Below are positions 7,784-15,070 of a stretch of 64,000 bases of DNA, piece by piece. Position numbers and translations under genes: made by a program. Every line of letters starts with the position of its first letter. The stretch's first letter is position 1. The DNA comes from CAVREM01 sp963728825. Lineage in GTDB: Bacteria; Acidobacteriota; Vicinamibacteria; Vicinamibacterales; CAVVIG01. The stretch is taken from NCBI GenBank assembly GCA_963728825.1, contig CAVSLA010000006.1, positions 620,001 through 684,000 on the forward strand, in the 5' to 3' direction. A model generated the notes under the pieces. It saw only the letters and a program-made list of their open reading frames with translations. It made no database searches and was not told where the DNA came from.

Positions 7784-9421
7784 ATGACCTCGCGCGACGG
7801 CTCGCGCCTTCGGCCTTCCGAATTGGATCGATATCGTTTCTTTATGCGTGTGGCGGCGCCGGCCGCCAGCGTCGCGCTCCTGGTCGCGATGATCGCGCTG
7901 TCGCGCGATTTCGGCGCGACCTGGGATGAGCGCGCGCTGCAGAAGCTCGGCGAGCTGATCTGGGATTTGTACGGCGGCCGCATCTCGCGCGCGGACTTTT
8001 TCGGCAGCTTCGAGCTCAACTTCGGCTACACGCGGATTTACGGTCTGCTGGTCGAGTTCCTGTCGGCCGCGGCGCAGCATGTCGTTCCGGGCGACTTGTG
8101 GGTCGTGCGGCACTATGTCAACGCGCTGTTCGGTTGGGCCGGTGTCGTCTTCGCATTTCTGATGGCTGCGCGGTTGTTCGGCGTCCGTGCCGGATGGCTT
8201 GCTGCCGCGCTGCTCGTGTGCATGCCGCGTTACATCGCCGATTCGATGAACAACCCGAAGGACCTGCCGTTTGCGGTCCTGATGCTCGCGGGTGCCTATT
8301 ACATCGTGTCGATCAAGCCGCTTTATCCGTATTTCTCGTGGCCGCACGCGCTGAAGCTCGGGATCGCGATTGCTCTCGCGCTCAACGTTCGGTCGATGGG
8401 CCTGATGCTGCTCGGCTATGCGGGTCTGGCACTCGCGATCGCCATCACTGCCGCCCGTGATTTCGATCTTCGAAGGCTGGCGTCGACGGCGGGCCGGTTT
8501 GCGGTGATCACGCTCATCGCTCTCGTCGGCGGGACCGCCTTCTGGCCCTGGGCCCAGGAGCAGCCGCTTACCCGGCCGGTCGAAGCGTTCTTCCTGGCGT
8601 CGGGCTTCAGCTGGGGAAACCCGTCGCTGTTCATGGGCCAGGAAATTTCAGGTACCGCGGTACCGTGGTACTACCTGCCGACCTGGCTGGCGATCTCGGT
8701 TCCGGCGGTCGTGCTCGCCGGCATGGTGTTCGCGCTCGCCCGCCTCGCCTTCGCCGAACCGTCCCGTCCACGCCTCGCCGCTTTGTGGGCGCTCTTCCTG
8801 TTTCCGGCGGTCGCCGCCATGGTACGGCACGTCTCGCTCTACGACGGCATCCGTCACATGCTGTTCATTGTGCCGCCAATGGCGGTGCTGGCCGCCGCCG
8901 GTTGGGATTACTTGATCGCTACGGCGCAGCCCAACGTCCGAGCGATCGTCGCGCTCGCCTTAGCTGTGATGATTGCCGAGCCAGTGCTCTTTCAAGTGCG
9001 CAATCATCCCCATCAGGCCGTGTACTTCACACCCGTTGTCGGCGGGCCGCGCGGCGCCTTCGCGCGATATGACATGGACTACTGGGGCAACTGCGTTTTC
9101 GAGGCCACCGAATGGGCGTCGCATCAGGCGGAACGGGCCGGCGCGCCGCTGGGCGTGGCCTCCAACGCCTGGGAAGTGGCGGCGATGGATATCGGCCGGT
9201 TCAGCACGCTGTACTTCCGTCAGCAGCGCCATACCGGCTGGCATCTGAACATCCTGCTCCTCAAGGGGTCGTCCGAACACATCAGCGAGATTGCGGCCAA
9301 TCCTGATGCGCTGTATCACGTGCGGACCGCGGATGGAACGCCGCTGTGCGTCGTGCTTCCCGGTCCGGACTATCCCCAGGTTCACGCCAGGCTCACGTCC
9401 GCGCCTGCCCCCTTGCGATGA
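7784..9421 (+). CDS. GT39-like (PMT/ArnT superfamily) membrane glycosyltransferase
   Basis: A 545-aa integral membrane protein with roughly ten or more hydrophobic helices. The early G-A-T-W-D-E-R matches the acidic loop of lipid-sugar-dependent GT-C enzymes, where the Asp-Glu pair acts in catalysis. S-M-N-N-P-K-D-L-P-F-A in the third quarter of the N-terminal half is also typical. The C-terminal quarter is mostly soluble. Such enzymes transfer sugars from polyprenyl-phosphate donors at the periplasmic face. Start: ATG 7784 (M-T-S-R-D-G), with ATG 7844 as the alternative just before helix 1. The stop overlaps the ATG of the methyltransferase at 9418, so the two are coupled. The GtrB-like enzyme at 10215 could supply the lipid-linked donor; that pairing is inferred. 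Confidence 0.8.
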   Translation: MTSRDGSRLRPSELDRYRFFMRVAAPAASVALLVAMIALSRDFGATWDERALQKLGELIWDLYGGRISRADFFGSFELNFGYTRIYGLLVEFLSAAAQHVVPGDLWVVRHYVNALFGWAGVVFAFLMAARLFGVRAGWLAAALLVCMPRYIADSMNNPKDLPFAVLMLAGAYYIVSIKPLYPYFSWPHALKLGIAIALALNVRSMGLMLLGYAGLALAIAITAARDFDLRRLASTAGRFAVITLIALVGGTAFWPWAQEQPLTRPVEAFFLASGFSWGNPSLFMGQEISGTAVPWYYLPTWLAISVPAVVLAGMVFALARLAFAEPSRPRLAALWALFLFPAVAAMVRHVSLYDGIRHMLFIVPPMAVLAAAGWDYLIATAQPNVRAIVALALAVMIAEPVLFQVRNHPHQAVYFTPVVGGPRGAFARYDMDYWGNCVFEATEWASHQAERAGAPLGVASNAWEVAAMDIGRFSTLYFRQQRHTGWHLNILLLKGSSEHISEIAANPDALYHVRTADGTPLCVVLPGPDYPQVHARLTSAPAPLR

Positions 9422-10218
9422 GCAAGCTGCAGGCGCGCACCATCGCCGACTTCGGCGAACAGTGGACCGAGTACCCGGAGAGCGACGGGTTTTTTGGCTC
9501 GGTCGAGCTGTTCGACGATATTTTTCGTCCACTCCTCTCGGCCAAGGACGTCGCCGGCAAACGGATCGCTGAGATCGGAGCAGGCAACGGCCGGTTCGTT
9601 AATGTGCTGGCGGAGGCTGGCGCCGCTCACGTCGTCGCACTCGAACCGTCGGATGCCTTTGACGTGCTGCAGCGAAATTCGCAGAAGTTTCGCGATCGCA
9701 TCACCTACCTTCGCAGTACGGGTGACCAGATCCCGCCGACCGCCGATCTCGATTACGTGTTCATCATCGGCGTGCTGCACCACATCCCCGACCCCGATCC
9801 CGTGGTCGCGGCGTCGCTTCGGGCCCTCAAGCCGGGTGGCCGCCTGGCGGTGTGGCTGTATGGCAGAGAGGGGAATTCGTTGTACCTTCTTCTCGTGCGG
9901 CTGCTCTGGCTGGTGACTCGTCCGTTGCCACATCGGGCGCTGGAGGCGTTCGTCGCGGTGATCTACCCGCTGTTCTGGCTGTACATGACGCTCTGCCGCT
10001 GGGTGCCGCTGCCGTTGGCGCCGTACATGCGGCGGGTGATGCTTCCCTTGACGCCCGCCAAGCGCCGGGTCGTCATCTACGACCAGCTGAACCCGGCCTA
10101 CGCGAAGTACTACACGCGGCAGGAGGCGTTCGACGCTCTCGCCCGTCACGGCTTCACGGACATTGCACTCCATCATCGCCACGGCTACAGCTGGACCGTG
10201 GTGGGAACGCGAGCGTGA
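9418..10218 (+). CDS. Class I SAM-dependent methyltransferase
   Basis: A 266-aa methyltransferase with the Rossmann-type motif I I-A-E-I-G-A-G-N-G-R-F near residues 48-58, the acidic motif II at the end of strand 2 (V-V-A-L-E-P-S-D) and G-V-L-H-H-I-P-D-P near the middle, as in Methyltransf_11/12 enzymes. A hydrophobic stretch after the core (L-L-L-V-R-L-L-W-L-V) suggests membrane association, which fits a lipid-linked substrate. The start ATG overlaps the previous stop as ATGA, and its own stop overlaps the GTG of the GT2 gene, so three genes are translationally coupled. The substrate is unknown. Confidence 0.82.
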   Translation: MSKLQARTIADFGEQWTEYPESDGFFGSVELFDDIFRPLLSAKDVAGKRIAEIGAGNGRFVNVLAEAGAAHVVALEPSDAFDVLQRNSQKFRDRITYLRSTGDQIPPTADLDYVFIIGVLHHIPDPDPVVAASLRALKPGGRLAVWLYGREGNSLYLLLVRLLWLVTRPLPHRALEAFVAVIYPLFWLYMTLCRWVPLPLAPYMRRVMLPLTPAKRRVVIYDQLNPAYAKYYTRQEAFDALARHGFTDIALHHRHGYSWTVVGTRA

Positions 10219-11225
10219 CGCTCGTCAGCATCGTTGCGCCCGTCTACAACGAAGCCGCCACGCTTCCCGAGTTCGTTGCCCGGCTTCGTTCCGTCGTTGC
10301 CCAGCTCGAGCCTCGCTACACGTTCGAGTTCGTCCTCGTCGATGACGGCAGCACCGATGGGACGCTCGATGTCGCAAAGCGCCTCATGTCCGGCGAGCGG
10401 CGGCTGCGGGTCCTCGAGCTGCGTCGCAACTTCGGACAGACGGCCGCCTTGCAGGCGGGCTTGTCCGGCGCGCGCGGCGACCTCGTCATCTCGATGGATT
10501 CAGATCTGCAGCACTTTCCCGAAGATCTGCCGCTGTTCCTGAGCAAGCTTGCCGAAGGGTACGATCTCGTGTGCGGCTGGCGGCATCAGCGGCAGGAAGG
10601 CATTCTGAGACGTTGGCCCTCGAGCGCGGCCAATCTCTTGATTCGCCTCATGTCCGGACTGCGAATTCATGACATCGGAACGACCTATCGAGCGTATCGC
10701 GGAGACCTGGTCCAGCAGCTGCAGCTGCTGGGCGAACAGCACCGGTTCGTGCCGGTCCTGGCAGCGCTCGTCGGCGCGCGCGTGACCGAGGTCAAAATCC
10801 AGAACATCGAACGTCCGGCCGGCCAGTCCAACTACGGTCTGGGCCGGACGGTGAACGTGTTCCTCGACATCATGTATCTGTATTTCGCGCGCTTCTATTT
10901 CACGCGGCCGTTGAAGGCATTCGGGAAAATTGCGCTCCTGCTGATCACCACGGGCGTGCTGATTTCCGGGTCTCTCGTCGCGTACTCGATCATCACCGGC
11001 ACCCCAACGATTCGCGAGCGCGGCGGCTGGTTTCTGCTGTCGTCGCTGCTGATGCTGGGCGGCCTGCAGACGCTGCTGACCGGCATTCTCGCGGAGATTC
11101 TCGTTCGAATCTATTACCAGGCGGGCAACACGCAGCAGGCGTACATCCGGCGTGAGTGGAATCACGAGTCGGATGTCGAAGCATCGGCGGTCGGCGGACC
11201 TAAGAGGTCCGCCCTACGTACGTGA
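10215..11225 (+). CDS. GT2 polyprenyl-phosphate glycosyltransferase (GtrB/DPM1-like)
   Basis: A 336-aa inverting GT-A glycosyltransferase that links a sugar to polyprenyl phosphate on the cytoplasmic side. Visible: S-I-V-A-P-V-Y-N-E at the N-terminus, V-L-V-D-D-G-S-T-D-G-T, E-L-R-R-N-F-G-Q-T-A-A-L-Q-A-G, the metal-binding M-D-S-D-L-Q-H and two C-terminal membrane helices, all matching the GtrB/DPM1/ArnC layout. GTG 10215 overlaps the previous TGA and starts M-T-L-V-S-I-V-A-P. The final residues (G-G-P-K-R-S-A-L-R-T) and the TGA are encoded by a palindromic repeat copy, so the natural C-terminus has been replaced or extended by the repeat. The neighbouring GT39-like protein is a plausible user of the product. 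Confidence 0.88.
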   Translation: MTLVSIVAPVYNEAATLPEFVARLRSVVAQLEPRYTFEFVLVDDGSTDGTLDVAKRLMSGERRLRVLELRRNFGQTAALQAGLSGARGDLVISMDSDLQHFPEDLPLFLSKLAEGYDLVCGWRHQRQEGILRRWPSSAANLLIRLMSGLRIHDIGTTYRAYRGDLVQQLQLLGEQHRFVPVLAALVGARVTEVKIQNIERPAGQSNYGLGRTVNVFLDIMYLYFARFYFTRPLKAFGKIALLLITTGVLISGSLVAYSIITGTPTIRERGGWFLLSSLLMLGGLQTLLTGILAEILVRIYYQAGNTQQAYIRREWNHESDVEASAVGGPKRSALRT

Positions 11226-11330
11226 ATACCGGCGCACCTGAGAGGTGCGCCCTACGTACGATGTACGTAGGCCGGGCCTCTTAGGCCCGGCGAAAAGCGT
11301 TGTACGTAGGCCGGGCCTCTTAGGCCCGGC
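11193..11330 (+). repeat. Four-copy palindromic repeat cluster (two copies in each orientation)
   Basis: Copies: GGCGGACC-TAAGA-GGTCCGCC (11193-11213), GGCGCACC-TGAGA-GGTGCGCC (11231-11251), GGCCGGGCC-TCTTA-GGCCCGGC (11270-11291) and the same at 11309-11330. Copies 1 and 2 are followed by CTACGTAC; copies 3 and 4 are preceded by TGTACGTAG, so the pairs face each other. Stems differ between copies but both arms change together, so base pairing is kept while TACGTA and the TCTTA loop stay nearly constant. Related copies lie at 3642-3710. Confidence 0.85.
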
Positions 11331-11341
11331 GAAAGTAACCC

Positions 11342-13288
11342 ATGTGCGGCATCCTCGGACATTTCTCTTTCGGTGACCAGCGCCCCGACGCCGATCGATG
11401 GCGGACGCTCGTCAACCTGATCGGCCACCGCGGCCCGGATGACAGCACGTTCTGGCACGACGGCCCGTTCGTGTTCGGGCACCGCCGTCTATCGATCATC
11501 GATCTCGCCCAGGGTCATCAGCCGATGGCGACCGACGATGGGCGGTTGGTCGTGACGTTCAACGGCGAAATCTACAACTACATCGAGCTGCGTGAAGAAT
11601 TGACGAAGTGCGGCCACCGGTTCCGGACCGGGTCGGACACTGAGGTCCTGTTGCATGGCTACCGGGCCTGGGGCATCGGATTGCCTGCCAGGCTCCGCGG
11701 CATGTTCGCGTTCGCCATCGCCGATCGCGGTCGCCGAGAATTGTTCGTCGCGCGCGATCGATTCGGTGAAAAGCCGCTCCTCTACACCCAGGATGGCTGT
11801 GGCGTTTCGTTCGGTTCCGAGATGAAGGTGCTTGCGGCGTTGCCCGAGGTGAGGCGCGAGCTCAACGAGGAGTCGTTGGCGTCGTACCTGTGCCTGAACT
11901 ACGTGCCGGGAACTTCGACGATGCTGAAGGGGGTAAATCGCATCCCACCCGCGACCTGGCATCTCTGGAGTGCGGATGGAAGATCGCGCGCTGGCACTTA
12001 CTGGTCCCCGCCCGATGCGGCGGAGCCGGATCTGGCGATACCCTTCGACCAGGCAATTGAGCGACTGGAAGCGCTACTCGATTCGTCGGCGCGGCTCGCG
12101 TTGCGAAGCGACGTCCCGGTCGGCATCTTTCTGTCCGGCGGCATCGACTCCTCGCTGATCGCGCGAAGCGCCTCTCGATCCGGACGCCTGGCGGCCGCGT
12201 ACTGCCTGACCTTCGAAGATTCGAATTACAGCGAGTGGCCAAAGGCGCAGGCGACGGCGCGGCAGCTCGAGATCCCCTTGTTCGACGTGCGTCTCGGACC
12301 GCACGCCCTCGAAGACTTTCTCCAGCTGGTGGAGCATGCCGATGACCCGCTCGCCGACTCATCGGCGATTGCGGTCTGGACACTGTCGCGCGAGGTCTCG
12401 CGACGATGGAAAGTGGTGTTGAGCGGCGATGGCGGGGATGAGCTCTTCGGAGGCTATCTCACATATCCCGCGACGCTCATCCACGGCATGACGACGTCCC
12501 GATTGCCAGTGTCGGTTCGTCGGATGATCGCGACGGCTGGCCTGGGACTGGCGACCAGCGAGCGGAAGGTCTCATCGTCGTACAAACTTCGCCGCTTCCT
12601 GCGCGCGGTCGACCTGCCGCCGGGGGTTGCCCACTTCACGTGGAACGGCACCTGGCTGCCCGATGAAGCGCGGCGGCTGGTCACGAGACCTGCTGCTGCG
12701 GCGGCGGCGACGTCGGCGTTGACGCGCCTGGCGTCGGCGCACGGGCTCGGCGGTCGGCCTACGCTGCGTCAATTGCAGATCGCGGACGTCCGCGAATACC
12801 TGCCGAACGATATCCTCAGCAAATCGGATCGCATGAGCATGGCGCACGGCCTGGAAGTGCGCTCGCCGTTCCTCGATCCCGATCTGGCGGATTTTGCTTT
12901 GAGACTCCCGCGATCGTTCAAGGTATCGATGACCGGCCGGACGAAGCGCGTGCTCCGGCAGCTGGCGGCGCGCACCTACGGCGTCGATGTCGCCGGGGCG
13001 CCAAAGCAGGGCTTCAGCATCCCGGTGCACGCCTGGCTGCGGTCGGCTGCGCGGCCGCTGGTGGACGATCTGTTGTCGCCAAGGTCTCTGGCGGACATTC
13101 CGGCGCTGGATGCCCGGACGGTGGCAGCGGCCGTCGCCGATCACATGAATGGTCGACGATCGTTCGGGTTCGAACTCTGGGGGCTGATGGTGCTCGTCGC
13201 CTGGCACCGGAGGTTCGTACGGGATCGATTCATCGTGCCCCCTGGCCCCGCCCCGCGGTCCGTCGACATCACTGCCTGCGCCGCATGA
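11342..13288 (+). CDS. asnB: Asparagine synthase (glutamine-hydrolysing), copy 1
   Basis: A 648-aa class II amidotransferase. Met1 is followed by the nucleophile Cys2 in M-C-G-I-L-G-H; the glutaminase domain shows H-R-G-P-D-D, F-N-G-E-I-Y-N-Y and G-S-D-T-E. The synthetase domain has the ATP pyrophosphatase loop S-G-G-I-D-S-S near residues 265-271. AsnB forms Asn from Asp, ATP and Gln; homologues in EPS loci are thought to amidate sugar acids, so the true substrate may be a uronic acid. Start ATG 11342 is fixed by the need for Cys2. No clear Shine-Dalgarno is seen because the repeat cluster abuts the start. The stop overlaps the ATG of the methyltransferase at 13285. This is one of three such genes in the window. 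Confidence 0.9.
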   Translation: MCGILGHFSFGDQRPDADRWRTLVNLIGHRGPDDSTFWHDGPFVFGHRRLSIIDLAQGHQPMATDDGRLVVTFNGEIYNYIELREELTKCGHRFRTGSDTEVLLHGYRAWGIGLPARLRGMFAFAIADRGRRELFVARDRFGEKPLLYTQDGCGVSFGSEMKVLAALPEVRRELNEESLASYLCLNYVPGTSTMLKGVNRIPPATWHLWSADGRSRAGTYWSPPDAAEPDLAIPFDQAIERLEALLDSSARLALRSDVPVGIFLSGGIDSSLIARSASRSGRLAAAYCLTFEDSNYSEWPKAQATARQLEIPLFDVRLGPHALEDFLQLVEHADDPLADSSAIAVWTLSREVSRRWKVVLSGDGGDELFGGYLTYPATLIHGMTTSRLPVSVRRMIATAGLGLATSERKVSSSYKLRRFLRAVDLPPGVAHFTWNGTWLPDEARRLVTRPAAAAAATSALTRLASAHGLGGRPTLRQLQIADVREYLPNDILSKSDRMSMAHGLEVRSPFLDPDLADFALRLPRSFKVSMTGRTKRVLRQLAARTYGVDVAGAPKQGFSIPVHAWLRSAARPLVDDLLSPRSLADIPALDARTVAAAVADHMNGRRSFGFELWGLMVLVAWHRRFVRDRFIVPPGPAPRSVDITACAA

Positions 13289-14034
13289 CCCTTCGACTTC
13301 GCTCAGGGCAGGACCCTCACACTCACCGCAAGGAGCTAGCTCACGACCGCCTCACCGAGCGCTTCGATGAATTGATGGACGACTACGATCTCGGGCGCCG
13401 GACCGAGATCCTCGTCGGTCGCTTTCTCGGAAGCGCGGTTCGCGGCAAGCTCGTGCTCGATGCGGGATGCGGCGTCGGTGGTGTCACCAGAACCCTGGTC
13501 GCGAACGGTGCCCGGGTGATCGCCCTGGACATCGGCCCGAAGCTCGCCGCTGAGACGCGGGCGCGGTGCCACTGCCAGGCGGTCGTCGGCACGCTGTCGG
13601 CCACCGGTTTTGCTTCGGACAGCTTCGACGTGGTGCTGTCGAGCGAAGCGGTCGAACACACGCCGGATCCGAGACGCGCGGTGCGGGAGCTGTATCGCCT
13701 GGTCAAGCCTGGCGGCGATCTGGTGATGTCGATGCCGAATCGCCTGTGGCAGGCCCCCGTGCGCGGGGCATCGGCGGTCGGGCTCCGACCGTACGATGGC
13801 CACGAGAACTTTCTGTGGCCGTCACAACTCCGCGCCGTTCTCGAAGGAGCTGGCGCGGAGATCGTCGAGCATCGAGGCATTCATTTGTGGCCGTTTCAGA
13901 TCACGCCGCTCCGATCGCTCTCACGATGGGTCGATCGATTCGGCGTCGCGCTCCTGCCGCTGATGATCAATCAGTGCCTGCATGGCCGCAAGCCGTTGTA
14001 CAATCAGGCGGTTTCCGCGTCGGCTCAACCATAA
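13285..14034 (+). CDS. Class I SAM-dependent methyltransferase
   Basis: A 249-aa methyltransferase with motif I V-L-D-A-G-C-G-V-G-G-V-T, acidic V-I-A-L-D-I-G at strand 2, and L-S-S-E-A-V-E-H-T-P-D-P as motif IV, as in UbiG/Methyltransf_11 enzymes. The ATG at 13285 overlaps the AsnB stop as ATGA. Codons 2-9 are read from CCCTTCGACTTCGCTCAGGG (13289-13308), an imperfect palindrome that looks like a dispersed repeat, so the first dozen residues (T-L-R-L-R-S-G-Q-D) are probably not native. ATG 13375, before D-D-Y-D-L-G, is an alternative start. The target is unknown; its place before gmd suggests a sugar or lipid-linked sugar. Confidence 0.8.
   Translation: MTLRLRSGQDPHTHRKELAHDRLTERFDELMDDYDLGRRTEILVGRFLGSAVRGKLVLDAGCGVGGVTRTLVANGARVIALDIGPKLAAETRARCHCQAVVGTLSATGFASDSFDVVLSSEAVEHTPDPRRAVRELYRLVKPGGDLVMSMPNRLWQAPVRGASAVGLRPYDGHENFLWPSQLRAVLEGAGAEIVEHRGIHLWPFQITPLRSLSRWVDRFGVALLPLMINQCLHGRKPLYNQAVSASAQP
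13289..13308 (+). repeat. CCCT...AGGG palindromic repeat at a gene start
   Basis: CCCTTCGACTTCGCTCAGGG, followed by CAGG. The CCCT and AGGG ends are complementary, and the GCGAAG-type centre can fold back. It lies within the first codons of the methyltransferase gene. I recall very similar sequences as dispersed repeats in soil-bacterium genomes, but only one copy is seen here. Confidence 0.45.
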
Positions 14035-14035
14035 G

Positions 14036-15028
14036 ATGGCCAAACGAGCACTGATCACCGGCATCACCGGGCAGGATGGGTCCTACCTGGCGGAGCTGCT
14101 GCTCGAAAAGGGCTACGAAGTCTTCGGGATGGTTCGCCGCTCGAGCGCGCCGAACATCTCGCGCATCGAGCATCTGGAGAAACGGATCACTCTGAGACCA
14201 GCCGATCTGCTCGATCAGCTGTCATTGCTGCGGCTCCTCGACGAAGTGCGGCCGCACGAGCTCTACAACCTGGCGGCGATGTCGTTCGTGCCGGCCTCGT
14301 GGGATCAGCCGATGCTGACGGGCGAGTTCAACTCGCAGGGCGTGACGCGGCTGCTGGACGCCATTCGGCGAGTCGATCCCTCGATCAAGTTCTATCAGGC
14401 GTCTTCGAGTGAGATGTTCGGCAAGGTTCGCGAAGTCCCGCAGACCGAGATGACGCCCTTCTATCCGCGCAGTCCGTACGGCGTGTCGAAGGTCTTCGCG
14501 CACTACATCACGGTCAATTACCGCGAGAGCTACGGACTGTTTGCCGTGTCGGGCATGCTCTTCAACCACGAGTCACCCAGACGCGGCATCGAATTCGTGA
14601 CGCGCAAAGTCGCCGACGGCGTCGCGCGCATCAAGCTGGGGCTCGCCGACACGCTGCCGATGGGCAACCTCGACGCCCACCGCGACTGGGGATTCGCCGG
14701 CGACTACGTGCGGGCGATGTGGCTGATGCTGCAGCAGGAGCAGGCGGACGACTTCGTGATCGCAACCGGTATCAGCCATTCGGTGCGGGAACTGATTGAA
14801 ATCGCGTTCGGGCGGGTCGGCCTCGACTGGCAGAAGCATGTCCGGATCGATCCGGCGATGCTCAGACCGGCCGAAGTCGACCATCTGCTCGGCGACGCGT
14901 CGAAAGCCCGCAGCCAACTCGGTTGGAAGCCACAGGTGGATTTCAAACAGCTGATCGAGATGATGGTCGATGCCGATCTCGAACGATTGTCGAATGCCTC
15001 TTCGGTCGCGAGGTTGACGGCCCGCTGA
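14036..15028 (+). CDS. gmd: GDP-mannose 4,6-dehydratase
   Basis: A 330-aa extended SDR enzyme that converts GDP-mannose to GDP-4-keto-6-deoxymannose, the precursor of GDP-fucose, GDP-rhamnose and GDP-perosamine. It has the NADP-binding G-I-T-G-Q-D-G-S-Y near residues 9-17, the family stretch G-M-V-R-R-S-S, N-L-A-A-M-S-F-V, the catalytic S-S-S-E-M-F-G and Y-P-R-S-P-Y-G-V-S-K with the Tyr and Lys pair, then a late R-D-W-G-F-A-G-D-Y-V. Start ATG 14036 begins M-A-K-R-A-L-I-T-G-I-T-G, right after the methyltransferase stop. No GMER/RMD partner follows in the window, so the final deoxy sugar is unknown; the DegT aminotransferases could make an amino sugar from this intermediate. Confidence 0.93.
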   Translation: MAKRALITGITGQDGSYLAELLLEKGYEVFGMVRRSSAPNISRIEHLEKRITLRPADLLDQLSLLRLLDEVRPHELYNLAAMSFVPASWDQPMLTGEFNSQGVTRLLDAIRRVDPSIKFYQASSSEMFGKVREVPQTEMTPFYPRSPYGVSKVFAHYITVNYRESYGLFAVSGMLFNHESPRRGIEFVTRKVADGVARIKLGLADTLPMGNLDAHRDWGFAGDYVRAMWLMLQQEQADDFVIATGISHSVRELIEIAFGRVGLDWQKHVRIDPAMLRPAEVDHLLGDASKARSQLGWKPQVDFKQLIEMMVDADLERLSNASSVARLTAR

Positions 15029-15070
15029 CTATGCCAGGCTGCGCACAGCAGTCTCTTTGACCGTCCGGAC

